This document shows, in pieces, positions 1-10,216 of a stretch of DNA of 64,000 nucleotides (positions are counted from its first letter, which is position 1; the number at the start of each line of letters is the position of its first letter). The notes under the pieces were generated by a model that worked only from the letters and a program-made list of their open reading frames with translations, was not told the DNA's origin and searched no databases. A program made the position numbers and the translations under genes. The stretch covers positions 22,179-86,178 of the forward strand of contig JAABRR010000022.1 in assembly GCA_011390785.1 (NCBI GenBank), given 5' to 3'. This DNA comes from Sphingobacteriia bacterium. GTDB lineage: Bacteria > Bacteroidota > Bacteroidia > Bacteroidales > UBA7960.

Positions 1-134
1 CATAATCAATAAACTATACATTATCACAATAAAACAGCTTAAAGATCATTATTGGTAGAATACCTGAGCAAAACAGTACCTTTAAATCACCAAATGATTA
101 TTCGCTATTTACTTCAATTGAAACCCACATCAAA

Positions 135-1313
135 ATGAATAAAATAAAAATTACAGGATTACTATTTATTATATTTTTGGTTTCATGCCAAACTACACAA
201 ACAGGGATAACCACAACACATATTACCCGGCTCGATGCAGGCCATACACGCCAGGGTTTTTATTACGCGCTGCCCCGTAATATTATTACTCTGGAAGTAA
301 CCATTTCAAAAACCAATGAAATCCCCGGCCCGTTTTCTCAGTATGCAGGCAAATATCTTAGCCTTGAAAATGTTATCGAAACTCCATCAACCAAATATGA
401 AATAAGCGAAATAAATTTTTTTAGTCATACAGAACCTGATCCATCTGAATTTTATTTTATTGAAGTTGATCCATTATTAAACAGCGAATCACCCTTTTCT
501 ATCAGATTGAGCGAAAGTGGAACTCTTCTGGCAATTAACGATAACAACCCGGATAGTGAGTTGCAAGGTGCCAGCCCAGAAAACAATCAGCAGGGGTTTT
601 ATGGTACAAAAGAAACCTTTAGTCACTTTATAGAGAATAACCTTCAGGAGAAAATAGATACCATTGTTGAGCGCGTTCGCATGGATACAGTTACCATTGA
701 GAGAAAAACCTTAAGACGCACCTGGGTTGAAAAAACATCGGAAGTAAGGGCCAGAGAAGTGGCTGATTATATTTTGCGCATTAGAGATAAAAGGTTTGAC
801 ATGATTAGTGGGTTTGCTGAAATTACCTATGATCGGGAAGCTATTCAATATATGAATGAACAGATGAAGGAAATGGAAAATAACTACCTGGAGCTTTTTA
901 CAGGGATTACTTTCGAAAGTGCCACCAAATATCGCTTCCACTTCCTGCCAGAAAAAAATGAGAAGGTTTTTACCGATACACTTTTCTTTTTCAATGAAAC
1001 CCAGGGCTTGCATACCAATCCCACGGTTTCGTCGAAAGTAGCAGTGCTGAAGGTAGAAAAAGATATGACAACACGGCAAATGGGGGTTTTTACGCTTAAT
1101 CCAAATACAGATGTTCCTAAAGGAATTTTTTACCGGATCCCCGAACATGCTCACACATCTTTGGAACTGGAAAATCAGACCCTGGCCACTTCCAGGCTGT
1201 TAATCAGCCAGTTTGGAAAAGTTACCAACCTACCTCCCGATAATTTCAAGGTTGTTTTTTACCCTGATAGCGGTGCTATTAAATCGGTTGAAAAAATCTT
1301 TCCTGCCAACTGA
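135..1313 (+). CDS. DUF4831 family lipoprotein
   Basis: This 392-residue protein has a lipoprotein signal peptide with the lipobox Cys at residue 18 (FLVSC), so it should be anchored in the envelope. The mature part begins with a pattern typical of DUF4831: a GFYYALPR motif near residue 41, then EIPGPFSQYAGKYL near residue 62 and a following EPDPSEFY block. The family is widespread in Bacteroidota and has no established function. No partner gene is obvious; the SDR gene follows after 73 nt on the same strand. The family call rests on motif memory; the lipoprotein call is firm. Confidence 0.75.
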   Translation: MNKIKITGLLFIIFLVSCQTTQTGITTTHITRLDAGHTRQGFYYALPRNIITLEVTISKTNEIPGPFSQYAGKYLSLENVIETPSTKYEISEINFFSHTEPDPSEFYFIEVDPLLNSESPFSIRLSESGTLLAINDNNPDSELQGASPENNQQGFYGTKETFSHFIENNLQEKIDTIVERVRMDTVTIERKTLRRTWVEKTSEVRAREVADYILRIRDKRFDMISGFAEITYDREAIQYMNEQMKEMENNYLELFTGITFESATKYRFHFLPEKNEKVFTDTLFFFNETQGLHTNPTVSSKVAVLKVEKDMTTRQMGVFTLNPNTDVPKGIFYRIPEHAHTSLELENQTLATSRLLISQFGKVTNLPPDNFKVVFYPDSGAIKSVEKIFPAN

Positions 1314-1386
1314 AGTTTGAACATTCGAATCATACTTCTATCGCTTTCTTATAAAGTATTAAATATTCATTTATAAAAATATAATT

Positions 1387-2145
1387 ATGAAGCATATTAT
1401 CATTACCGGGCATAGCAAAGGTTTAGGCGCCGGTATTGCACAACAACTTATTGGATCAGACACCCATATTCATGGCATTTCCAGAACCGACAACCCCGAC
1501 CTTCAAAAACTGGCAAAAGAAAAAACAGGTAAAGTAAGTTTTTACCCCTGCGATATGGCCAAAACAGAGTCGATTGAGAATGTGATAAGATCAGTTTTTA
1601 ATACGATTGATAAATCACCTATTGTATCTGGTATTTACCTCATAAACAATGCAGGAGTTATCGAACCGATTGGCACAATCGAAACCCTTGATTATGAATT
1701 AATAGATAAACATTTAAGAATAAATCTTCAAGCTCCGGTTCTTCTTACAAGTGAGTTTTTAAAACATACATCGAAGTATAATACGGAAAAAAGGATACTT
1801 AACATTTCATCGGGTGCAGCAACCAACCCCTATCATGGCTGGAGTATTTACTGCGCAGGGAAAGCAGCTGTTGATATGTTTACCCGCTGTATCGGCACCG
1901 AACAGGAAGATAAAAAATTTCCTGTAGAAGCAATGGCTGTAGCACCCGGCATTATAGACACTGAAATGCAAAGCACTATCAGAGCTACCCCCGATGGACA
2001 ATTCATTCATAAGCAAAAATTTGTTGAGTTAAAAGAAACCGGCCAATTGGTAAAACCAGAAATTGCAGGAGAAAAACTAAAAGAACTGCTTTTTTCCGAT
2101 AAATTTGAGAATGGTGGTATTATCGACATACGCCATCTTTACTAA
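1387..2145 (+). CDS. Short-chain dehydrogenase/reductase (SDR)
   Basis: This 252-residue enzyme is a classical SDR. It has the Rossmann cofactor motif TGHSKGLG at residues 7-14, NNAG at 87-90, the catalytic Ser at 141/142 and the YCAGK catalytic Tyr155/Lys159 pair. After the active site it has VAPGIIDTEM, the usual PG motif of the family. The arrangement resembles sepiapterin reductase or benzil reductase-like SDRs, which are NADPH-dependent carbonyl reductases, but the substrate cannot be read from sequence. It is cytoplasmic, with no signal peptide. The next gene starts 49 nt downstream in the same direction, so co-transcription is likely. Confidence 0.85.
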   Translation: MKHIIITGHSKGLGAGIAQQLIGSDTHIHGISRTDNPDLQKLAKEKTGKVSFYPCDMAKTESIENVIRSVFNTIDKSPIVSGIYLINNAGVIEPIGTIETLDYELIDKHLRINLQAPVLLTSEFLKHTSKYNTEKRILNISSGAATNPYHGWSIYCAGKAAVDMFTRCIGTEQEDKKFPVEAMAVAPGIIDTEMQSTIRATPDGQFIHKQKFVELKETGQLVKPEIAGEKLKELLFSDKFENGGIIDIRHLY

Positions 2146-2194
2146 TTATTAACCTTGATATACCTTAAAAAATACTCTGATAAATACTCCAAAA

Positions 2195-3754
2195 ATGGAA
2201 AAGATAGATCTTCATGAATTTGAAAGTCGTTTGCATGTAAGAAAGCTGAAAATAGAAGACTTTGATGCATTGGTAAAGATGCAGAAAATATGCTTTCCAT
2301 CTATGCAGGTATGGAGCCGGGAAAACATAGAAAATCAGCTGCGGATATTTTCTGATGGCCAGATGGTTATTGAATTGGATGAAACTTTGGTTGCATCTTC
2401 TTCGAGCTTGATCATTGATTCGGAAGACCTGGAACTGGATATGAGCTGGGACGAAATATGCGATTATGGGAATATTGGCACCCATGATGCTGAAGGTGAT
2501 ACGCTTTATGGTATGGAGATTATGGTGCATCCTGAATACAGGGGGATGAAGCTTTCAACACGGCTATACGAAGCAAGAAAAGAGCTGGCAAGAGACCTTA
2601 ACCTGAGAAGAATTGTTATAGGGGGCCGTTTACCTGGGTATCGAAATTATGCAAAAGCCATGCATATTAATCAGTATGTTGACAGGGTTACCAGCAAGGC
2701 CATTTTTGACCCTGTTCTTACTCCACAGCTTTCCAACGGTTTTTCAGTAAAAAAAGTGATTAAAGAATACCTTGATGAAGATAAAGAATCGAGCGGTTAT
2801 GCATCCTGGCTCGAATGGACCAATTTTGACTACCAGGAAGAAAAAGATAAAAAATTTCTTGCATCCTTACCCGTTCGGATTTGTGTGGTTCAATACCAGA
2901 TAAGAGCCATAAGAAGTTTTGATGAATTTGCCATACAATGCGAATACTTTGTTGATGTGGCATCAGGATACAAAAGCGATTTTATTCTTTTCCCGGAAAT
3001 TTTTACCCTTCAGCTATTGTCATTAATTCCAAAAGAAAACCCTGGAACAGCAGCACGAAAAATTGGAGAATTTACAGAACAATATCTGGAACTATTTGGC
3101 GAACTGGCTATTAAATACAACATTAATATTATTGCCGGTTCGCACTTTACACCTGAAAATGATAAACTATACAACATTGCATACCTTTTTAAACGCAATG
3201 GAGAAATAGGTAAACAGTATAAATTGCACATCTCGCCCAACGAAAAAAAATGGTGGGGAGTAGAGCCAGGAAAACATATAGAAGTTTTTGATACTGATAA
3301 AGGGAAAATTGCTATCCAGATTTGCTACGATATTGAATTTCCTGAATTGGCCAGAATTGCTGTTGAAAGAGGTGCCAGAATTATTTTTGTGCCTTTTGTA
3401 GCCGACGACCGGCAAACCTATCTGCGTGTAAGGTATTGCGCCCAGGCAAGATGCATAGAAAATCAGGTTTTTGTTGCCATTTCCGGTTCGGTTGGTAACT
3501 TACCCCATGTAGACAATATGGATATTCATTATGCTCAGTCAGGAATATTCACCCCATCTGATTTCTCCTTTGCCCGGGATGCTATTGCCGGGGAATGTAC
3601 ACCCAATATCGAGACGGTAATTATTAACGATATTGATCTGGAACTTTTAAAACGACATCGTAACAGAGGACTGGTTACCAACTGGAACGACCGACGAACA
3701 GATATTTACCAGGTAAAAGCCAAAGATCACGAACACGAAGGTAGTTCGTCATAA
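2195..3754 (+). CDS. GNAT acetyltransferase - nitrilase (C-N hydrolase) fusion
   Basis: This 519-residue protein fuses two enzymes. Residues about 14-165 form a GNAT N-acyltransferase domain; the acetyl-CoA loop region includes MVHPEYRGMKLSTRLYE (110-126). Residues about 226-505 form a carbon-nitrogen hydrolase of the nitrilase superfamily with the full Glu-Lys-Cys triad: Glu268 in FPEIF, Lys343 in KQYKLH and Cys377 in QICYDIEFPE. The protein is cytoplasmic. The fusion is known across bacteria; the hydrolase probably cleaves an amide and the GNAT domain may acylate a related amine, but the substrate is unknown. It follows the SDR gene closely. Domain calls are secure, the pathway is not. Confidence 0.9.
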   Translation: MEKIDLHEFESRLHVRKLKIEDFDALVKMQKICFPSMQVWSRENIENQLRIFSDGQMVIELDETLVASSSSLIIDSEDLELDMSWDEICDYGNIGTHDAEGDTLYGMEIMVHPEYRGMKLSTRLYEARKELARDLNLRRIVIGGRLPGYRNYAKAMHINQYVDRVTSKAIFDPVLTPQLSNGFSVKKVIKEYLDEDKESSGYASWLEWTNFDYQEEKDKKFLASLPVRICVVQYQIRAIRSFDEFAIQCEYFVDVASGYKSDFILFPEIFTLQLLSLIPKENPGTAARKIGEFTEQYLELFGELAIKYNINIIAGSHFTPENDKLYNIAYLFKRNGEIGKQYKLHISPNEKKWWGVEPGKHIEVFDTDKGKIAIQICYDIEFPELARIAVERGARIIFVPFVADDRQTYLRVRYCAQARCIENQVFVAISGSVGNLPHVDNMDIHYAQSGIFTPSDFSFARDAIAGECTPNIETVIINDIDLELLKRHRNRGLVTNWNDRRTDIYQVKAKDHEHEGSSS

Positions 3755-4160
3755 AAGGGGGGGGTGTGCACATTTAATCCGTAAGTTAAAACGGCAATGG
3801 AAAAGATGACCGTTTTGACAAAAGCAAACTTACTGGCAAGGTTGCGGATAAGTATAAAATAGAATTAATTCCGTGATTGTTTAGCAATAATTTAAACAGA
3901 TATTGTTATTACAACAAAAGCAAAAGAATAAAGCATCATTTCTTTATTAAAATCGCACCCACATCCCAACAAAAAATCCCTTTTACTTGTTAAATAGGCG
4001 CCAAATCAAAATTTCCTTAAGCGATAAAATGTTATAGAATCAGTATTTAGACTTATTTTTTAAAGAATTAATTCTTGATACAAAACGTTTTATTGAACTT
4101 TGTTTAAAAGGCAATTTATGATTGTAGGTCTTTCATATTTATTAATAATCATACTCTATT
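3755..4160. other. Intergenic region, 406 nt
   Basis: No gene seen. A run of eight G (3757-3764) lies 2 nt after the nitrilase stop codon. A 7-bp inverted repeat (AAAACGG at 3788-3794, CCGTTTT at 3810-3816) could form a hairpin after that gene, but no T-run follows, so it is a weak terminator candidate. The right end carries a possible promoter for the DoxX gene. Confidence 0.5.
4074..4102 (+). promoter_or_regulatory. Possible promoter of the DoxX gene
   Basis: TTG at 4074-4076 and GAACTTTG at 4095-4102 resemble the Bacteroidota -33 (TTG) and -7 (TAnnTTTG) boxes with an 18-nt spacer. The first base of the -7 box deviates (G for T). The implied leader is about 50 nt. Confidence 0.35.
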
Positions 4161-4646
4161 ATGACCTCATTATCAAAATTGACAAAAATTGAAGACAGGA
4201 TCATTTCCTGGATGGCCATAAACGCCATTGTAATGCTGCGCGTTAGTGTAGGAATTATATTTTTCTGGTTCGGATTTCAAAAATTCTTCCCCGGCGTAAG
4301 TGTTGCAGAAGATATTGCCACACGAACCATCGATGTAATATCATTTGGAATTGTGAAGGCACCTTATTCCATGCCCATTCTGGCAGCCTGGGAAACCATA
4401 ATCGGGCTGGGTTTTATAACAGGTCAATTTCTTCGTTTCATCATACCCCTGCTATTTGCTCAAATGGCCGGAACAGTATTTCCGTTATGGGTATTTCCTG
4501 AAGAGACTTTTCACCTGGCCCCTTTTGTACCATCTCTGGAAGGACAGTATATCTTGAAAAACATTGTTTTTATTACAGCGGCTATGGTAATTTTGGCATA
4601 TGACCGTGGTAAGATCATTGCACGACGAGAAAAAAATAATTCGTAG
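4161..4646 (+). CDS. DoxX-like membrane protein
   Basis: A 161-residue integral membrane protein with four predicted helices: about 20-40 (MLRVSVGIIFFWFGFQKF), 70-90, 95-112 and 132-150. The first helix with its FWFGFQKFFPG end and the AAWETIIGLGFITGQ segment fit the DoxX / DoxX-like family. Members are small inner-membrane proteins, some linked to redox or quinone metabolism; the role of this one is unknown. It ends 7 nt from the stop codon of the convergent TPR gene, leaving no room for a separate terminator. Confidence 0.7.
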   Translation: MTSLSKLTKIEDRIISWMAINAIVMLRVSVGIIFFWFGFQKFFPGVSVAEDIATRTIDVISFGIVKAPYSMPILAAWETIIGLGFITGQFLRFIIPLLFAQMAGTVFPLWVFPEETFHLAPFVPSLEGQYILKNIVFITAAMVILAYDRGKIIARREKNNS

Positions 4647-4653
4647 TGAGATT

Positions 4654-7128
4654 TTATTTGGGCCAGTTACTCAAAAAGGCCCGGGAATATACTTTAAACC
4701 AAGGATCATCTCCGGTTCTTACCTTTAACCATTCATCAGGTTTAATATCAGGATTCAGAATATGCATAGCTATAGCAGCTCTGTTTCCTGCATATTGCAG
4801 CTGCGATTTCAATTCTCGTGGATCAAATCCCTGATCTTTAAGATTTGACAACAATGCCAAAACATCATCAGTTTGGTCCTTGTTTGCCAGGGGTTCAATT
4901 AAATAACGCTGAAGGGATGTATTGGCTGAGGAGATGGCAAAAGAAGATAAATTTTCATGTATTATACCATATTTTTCTAAATTATGCTCATATGAAAATG
5001 TTCCGGCACGTCGATAATTTTCAAAAAATTCATTAAAATCCCCCTGTCTTGCCCTGAAGTAAGCTCCCTGGGCCTGATAAAACAGTTCCTGATACTCAGC
5101 GGCCAGAGAGATATAAGACATTCGAGAAAGACTATCAGTTAGCGACCAGCTACAATTCAAATTTTCATTTTGAATATTTCTTGCCAACTCGTAACTTCTT
5201 CCTGCTTCAGCGTAATAGCCTTTTTTGAAATAAATATGCACATCAGACAGTAAATTTTCCAATTGCCTCCGTTTTATTTCGCATTCTTTCTCAGCAATCA
5301 TCGAAGTTAACCCTACAATTCTTTCATTGATAAGGGTGTCCTGGCGCAAATTGTACCTGATAGCCAAAGGCAACAATTGATTAAGATATTCCCGGGCTTT
5401 AGCAGGTTCACCAGCCCAGGCACTCAAATGACCTTTAGAAAGAAAATCCTTAACCTTTTCTATTGCTTCATCTGAGCTTAGTTGAGGTTCAGTGACTGAT
5501 GGTTCATTAATTACGAGTGGGAGCGAAATAATTTCTGCTTCTTTTTTTTTCAATTCCGCCAGCCGTGCCAACTCATTGGCATCTTCGCTACAGGCTAATG
5601 AAGGATATCTGGCACACAAATCAGCTGCTGCATTAAAGTGACTGACCGCAGCATCAAAATCATTAATCTCTGAAGCTTTGGCCGCCAAAACATAATACCC
5701 ATCCAAAACCTGCTTAAGTAAAAACATAGCTTCAGAATCATTTTTGATATACTTGCTGTGGATTTCTTTATATTCAAGAGCGCTTTCAATATAACTCACA
5801 GCAAAATCATTGTTATAAGATGTATAAGCCCTTGCCGCTACCGAAAGATAAGAGCGATACATCCCGTAATGAACCTTTTCAATTTCCTGAAACAAAGCTT
5901 CAGGACAATCCCATTGCTCTGCTACCCGGCAAAAATCTTCTACCACTGTAAGAATCTTCAGAGCATCCAGGTATCTTCCCTCTGCCATAGCATCCTTAGC
6001 ATTTCTTTGCTGAAACATGAAAACTTCAGATAAGAAATCAAGCGTCTGGCTTTTCCATTTTCCTGGCATTGGTGCATCAGCTAGAATTGGTCTAAACGGA
6101 CTTAAGGCCTGTTCAATATTTCCTGAATATAGATTTAACCGACCCAACGCAATATGAGAAGGCATATATAATGAATTATACACCAAAGACCTGTTAAAAA
6201 AATCTTTGGCTTTCAGTGTGTCGCCTGATCGAAGATGGTTTACAGCCCCATGATAAAACAGTGTATCGATAAAACTGATGTTATTATTAAATTCATTCCG
6301 CATTTCCCGCAGATACAACCTTAACATTTCTGTTTGGGGGATAACCTTGGCAGGATCTGACTTATGGAGAGGTAAAACAGAGAAAAAGGAATCAGACAAT
6401 AAATTACCCAACAGTTGCTCGGCTTCACACAAACGAAACTCATCAAGAATAATACTTTCGTAATTTATAGTGTTCAAATCTTCAGCTATAAGCCTGATCT
6501 TATTAAGGGTACTTTCAGCGGTATAATAATCTGCAAAAGCATTTTTAAAAACAACCACCTTATTCAGGTAGTCTTTCCCGTAGTAAAAATCAATATTCTT
6601 CAACTCAATAAAAAAGTCTTCTTTCTTGTTTCCTGGAATATCCACAGCAATAGGTATTTCAAAAAGGTTCTTGTTGTTAATCCATTGAATACTATCAACG
6701 ACAAAGGATGAAGTTATTTTTTTATCCGGAATTGATCTTACCACACCTTCAATTTTCATAAATGGAGGTAGAAGGTATTGATCAAGGAAAAAATCTTTGT
6801 AAACTATGTCGCCGGTAAGAATAGGATTGATAGTTTTAACAACAGCTTTGAATTTATTAACCTGCATAGAGTCAGGTTCAAACACAATCGTTACTTTACA
6901 AGAAAAATGAAAGGCAGTAAATACCCTCAATTTCCCTGATCCCTCAGAAATAAACTGCAGCAATTCATTAACCGTTTTGGATTCATCATCGCGGGCGTTG
7001 GACTGGAATTGATATTCTCTGGAAAATTCAAAGATATACTCTTGCGATAGTTCAGATTTTGGTTGGGCGGAAAGACTCTGGCAACAGAAGAAAATAAAAA
7101 AAAGAAAAGCCAATTTGAATATATGCAT
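4654..7128 (-). CDS. Secreted TPR-repeat protein, unknown function
   Basis: The start at 7128 is preferred over an upstream ATG at 7164 because it gives a clean signal peptide (MHIFKLAFLFFIFFCCQSLSA), leaving 824 residues. The N-terminal third, to about residue 230, looks beta-rich with no recognised family. From about residue 290 the protein is helical with tetratricopeptide-like segments, for example GAVNHLRSGDTLKAKDFFNRSL followed by GRLNLYSGNIEQALSPF, and further TPR-like units near 490-530 and 640-700. It should lie in the periplasm or at the outer membrane. It sits 61 nt downstream of the T9SS-exported glycosidase and is probably co-transcribed with it. I do not recognise an ortholog. 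Confidence 0.65.
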   Translation of the reverse strand: MHIFKLAFLFFIFFCCQSLSAQPKSELSQEYIFEFSREYQFQSNARDDESKTVNELLQFISEGSGKLRVFTAFHFSCKVTIVFEPDSMQVNKFKAVVKTINPILTGDIVYKDFFLDQYLLPPFMKIEGVVRSIPDKKITSSFVVDSIQWINNKNLFEIPIAVDIPGNKKEDFFIELKNIDFYYGKDYLNKVVVFKNAFADYYTAESTLNKIRLIAEDLNTINYESIILDEFRLCEAEQLLGNLLSDSFFSVLPLHKSDPAKVIPQTEMLRLYLREMRNEFNNNISFIDTLFYHGAVNHLRSGDTLKAKDFFNRSLVYNSLYMPSHIALGRLNLYSGNIEQALSPFRPILADAPMPGKWKSQTLDFLSEVFMFQQRNAKDAMAEGRYLDALKILTVVEDFCRVAEQWDCPEALFQEIEKVHYGMYRSYLSVAARAYTSYNNDFAVSYIESALEYKEIHSKYIKNDSEAMFLLKQVLDGYYVLAAKASEINDFDAAVSHFNAAADLCARYPSLACSEDANELARLAELKKKEAEIISLPLVINEPSVTEPQLSSDEAIEKVKDFLSKGHLSAWAGEPAKAREYLNQLLPLAIRYNLRQDTLINERIVGLTSMIAEKECEIKRRQLENLLSDVHIYFKKGYYAEAGRSYELARNIQNENLNCSWSLTDSLSRMSYISLAAEYQELFYQAQGAYFRARQGDFNEFFENYRRAGTFSYEHNLEKYGIIHENLSSFAISSANTSLQRYLIEPLANKDQTDDVLALLSNLKDQGFDPRELKSQLQYAGNRAAIAMHILNPDIKPDEWLKVRTGDDPWFKVYSRAFLSNWPK

Positions 7129-7189
7129 ATAATTTAAACAAATCCATTTAGAAATTTCAGACAAAGAAAATGTTGAATTTTCGTTATCA

Positions 7190-9760
7190 TTAATAAACCA
7201 TTAGTTTTTGAACTTCATTTCTTTCATCGTATTGTATTACAACGAAATAAGCACCTTGGGTTAACTCAGTAACATTTAATGAAGCACTGTTCGCTGCAAC
7301 CGTTTTACTTAAGACCAGCTGGCCCCGTGCATCGAAAAGCAAAATATTATTCACGACTCTTTCTGACTCAATTTTTACCAAATCTCTGGCCGGGTTGGGG
7401 AATATTTGAGATACATCATCTGATACGGTATTTTCAAAATCATCCGCAGAACCCAGCAACTCCAGAGTAAGAAATACCTGACCTGGTTCTGATAAGCTAT
7501 AACCATCAAAAAGAACATAGGAAAAAGAGTCTTCACCTTTGAAACCAGATGTTGGTTGGTAACTGAAAGAACCATCGGTACCAAGCTCAATCCTGCCATA
7601 CGCTGGAGGAGAAAGCATCAGGGTTTGTATAAAATTCCCGTCAAGGTCAAAATCATTCATAAGCACACCATCTTCATAACTTACGAAGGCGGGCTCATCA
7701 TAAATTTCGATCATTATACTATCATTTCGGGCTATTGCTCTGTTATTAAACTCAGTAAGCCGATCTTTCATTACCCAGTAAGAATCTTTGAGAAACTCTT
7801 CCACATCGAGTGCTGTATTCCATGACTGCCATAGATATCGCTGGCTGGGTGTAAATTCCTGACCTTTGTAAAAAACAGAAACTGATATCCCATCAGATAT
7901 TGTATCCTCGGGTTGCCAGGTATTACGATCATCATGAAAAACAACGTACTCGCTGGGATCTACGAAGTGAAGCAACGACCAGGGCAATCTAATTTGAATA
8001 TGATCCTGGTGTATTGTAACGGCATCGTGCGACGATTCTGGTAAGAATCCATAATTGAGATTCAAATTCCCTATAAACTGAATGTCCTGATCAAACTCAT
8101 TCACCTTCCATCTTACAATTTTCCATGGTGCACCATCAGAGACGATAGAGCGATATTTTTGCTCAGGAGCAGAAACATTATGAAAGATACCATATAGGTC
8201 GTATGCCTGGGTAACGTAAAGTTTTGCAGCATAATTGGTAATGTGCAAAACAAACTCGGCCCGGTTCTGAACTGTATCGCCGGATGGAAGAATAGATTCG
8301 CCCAGATTCTGATCATAAGTATCAATTGAAATCCACATCTCATCCAGCGGTGCCGGCAATCCATCTGTGGATAATTTTAGATGGAAATAATCATAATCGG
8401 CAGCAGCATCAATACTTTTAATGGCACAGGCAGGGCAGAAAGATTCCCAGGGTTCCATTTGGAGAGGACGATTAAACCCTATCAAACCAAAATTTTGCTC
8501 AGCAGCAGTTACATTGTGCCATAGAATTCGGCGATCCATAAGATAATCAATATGATCAGTAACCCAGGTTCTTTTAAACCACTCGTCGATCCAGGAAAAC
8601 TGCATACCCCCTCCACCACCAGAAGATTCAATTGTTTTCAATATTCTGATATTGGTTTCACCCTGCTCATACTCATTAAAACCACCATGGTGCATTCCAC
8701 TTGTTGAGTAATGAGCAATACCCAGACTCGAAGGCACACCATATTCCGCAATAATAAGAGGAAAATCAGGATAATGATCTTTCAATGCATTTAGATATCC
8801 CATATAACTATTGGGTCCAACATTATCAGCATAATTCTGATATTCTTCTTCATAATTAATAAAATCGGGGTAGTAAGGATAAGCATGGTAGCTAATAAAA
8901 AAACCACCGGGAGCATTTATGAGTTGCAGATGACTTAAATCAATAGATGTAGTATCTTCCCAACGATTCCACTCATCAGGATGCTCAAGCGGATCCTGGG
9001 TGGGCCAGCTTGAAAAACTTACCGGGCGCTGCGTTTCATAAGAACCAAATTCATAACCTACCAAATGATCGAGTTTTGAAACAACCCAGGATTCAGCGGG
9101 TAAAACATCTTCAATGGCAAAGTGATCTCCTGTAAAGCTATTGATGCCCTGATTTTGGTTATTTGTTCGTAAAACTTCGTAAGGATGCACTTCACGACCA
9201 ATAATATACCCCATATTCCATTGCGAAACATCGGTTTGGTAAGTACCCCAGGCTTTCCCCAAACGGGGTTCTATAATCCTGTTTCCGTGAGTACAATCAA
9301 CATTTTCTTCAATTTCATTGGTAAAAGCATCATCAAGAAAAAATAAATTGCCGTTAAATCCTTCCAATTCTTCTTCTAACCAAACCCCCTGAAAAAAATA
9401 TAACGGATTATGGTTATTCTCAATATTAAAAGAATCCAATACTTCGTAAAAGTCCGGATAATGCAGGGTATAAAGACGTATGGAGTTAAATCCGGCATCT
9501 TTTATAAGCTGAAACCAGCGGCCATATTGCGCACGACTAACTGCAAGCTCGCCAGGGAATTTACCGGGTACAGCAACCCCAAAATTCATCCCTTTAAGGA
9601 AGAAGGGTTCGTAATCCCTGCCATTCCAGATTAGCAAATTTGTTTCGTTGGTGCTAAATGGAATATTACTACCCTGAACAGTCTGATTAAAAACTTCTGT
9701 TAAAATAAAAACAACTGATATATAAATCGAATATCGGATACAATGAGAAAATTTACTCAT
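7190..9760 (-). CDS. T9SS-exported glycoside hydrolase-like protein
   Basis: An 856-residue exported protein. After an N-terminal signal region, residues about 45-400 look like a TIM-barrel glycosidase: FFLKGMNFGVAVPG near 53-66, DAGFNSIRLYTLHYP near 88-102, a possible acid/base Glu190 in YIIGREVHP and a possible nucleophile Glu339 in LIIAEYG. This is the clan A pattern seen in GH2 and GH5. A cadherin-like or VCBS-like module follows near 690-750 (GRIELGTDGSFSYQPTSGF). The last 80 residues form a type A T9SS sorting tail beginning IFPNPARDLVKI. The protein is predicted to reach the cell surface or medium and act on a polysaccharide; the substrate is unknown. Confidence 0.75.
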   Translation of the reverse strand: MSKFSHCIRYSIYISVVFILTEVFNQTVQGSNIPFSTNETNLLIWNGRDYEPFFLKGMNFGVAVPGKFPGELAVSRAQYGRWFQLIKDAGFNSIRLYTLHYPDFYEVLDSFNIENNHNPLYFFQGVWLEEELEGFNGNLFFLDDAFTNEIEENVDCTHGNRIIEPRLGKAWGTYQTDVSQWNMGYIIGREVHPYEVLRTNNQNQGINSFTGDHFAIEDVLPAESWVVSKLDHLVGYEFGSYETQRPVSFSSWPTQDPLEHPDEWNRWEDTTSIDLSHLQLINAPGGFFISYHAYPYYPDFINYEEEYQNYADNVGPNSYMGYLNALKDHYPDFPLIIAEYGVPSSLGIAHYSTSGMHHGGFNEYEQGETNIRILKTIESSGGGGGMQFSWIDEWFKRTWVTDHIDYLMDRRILWHNVTAAEQNFGLIGFNRPLQMEPWESFCPACAIKSIDAAADYDYFHLKLSTDGLPAPLDEMWISIDTYDQNLGESILPSGDTVQNRAEFVLHITNYAAKLYVTQAYDLYGIFHNVSAPEQKYRSIVSDGAPWKIVRWKVNEFDQDIQFIGNLNLNYGFLPESSHDAVTIHQDHIQIRLPWSLLHFVDPSEYVVFHDDRNTWQPEDTISDGISVSVFYKGQEFTPSQRYLWQSWNTALDVEEFLKDSYWVMKDRLTEFNNRAIARNDSIMIEIYDEPAFVSYEDGVLMNDFDLDGNFIQTLMLSPPAYGRIELGTDGSFSYQPTSGFKGEDSFSYVLFDGYSLSEPGQVFLTLELLGSADDFENTVSDDVSQIFPNPARDLVKIESERVVNNILLFDARGQLVLSKTVAANSASLNVTELTQGAYFVVIQYDERNEVQKLMVY

Positions 9761-10216
9761 ACCTTAAAAAGAATTTGCTTTATTAACAATTTTATGCCTT
9801 TTCAGTCTAACTTTGCTTTTTAATGGTTAGATATTAGGCCTCGTGCAATCCGACGAGAAAATATCCATTTTCATTATCCGAACGTGTTTAAAGCTTAAAA
9901 AGCAATATTTCATTAGGGCTATTATCGGTTTTATATATTTCAATTATCAGCAATTCTGTTTCGGATAATCTGAATGATACCAAAGATAAAGTAATAATTT
10001 CACATTTATAATAATGATAAATTGAAGCAATTTATAACAAAGATCTTTAAAACAAAATATTAATGTTAAAACATACTTTAATCGTATTTTATTAAAAAAA
10101 AATCTATTAATATTGCACGGTTGGGATATTTAATTGCCAATTAATTACTCGCCCAATAAATTTATTCTCTCCCGTTTTGAAAATAAAAAAAATAAAAAAA
10201 TCAAACTTTAGTTGTA
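9761..10216. other. AT-rich intergenic region between divergent genes
   Basis: No gene seen in 456 nt. A 10-bp perfect inverted repeat, ATTATCCGAA (9873-9882) and TTCGGATAAT (9960-9969), is separated by 77 nt and could be paired operator half-sites. A TAnnTTTG match (TAACTTTG, 9808-9815, plus strand) lies 400 nt before the kinase gene, too far to assign with confidence. Confidence 0.4.
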
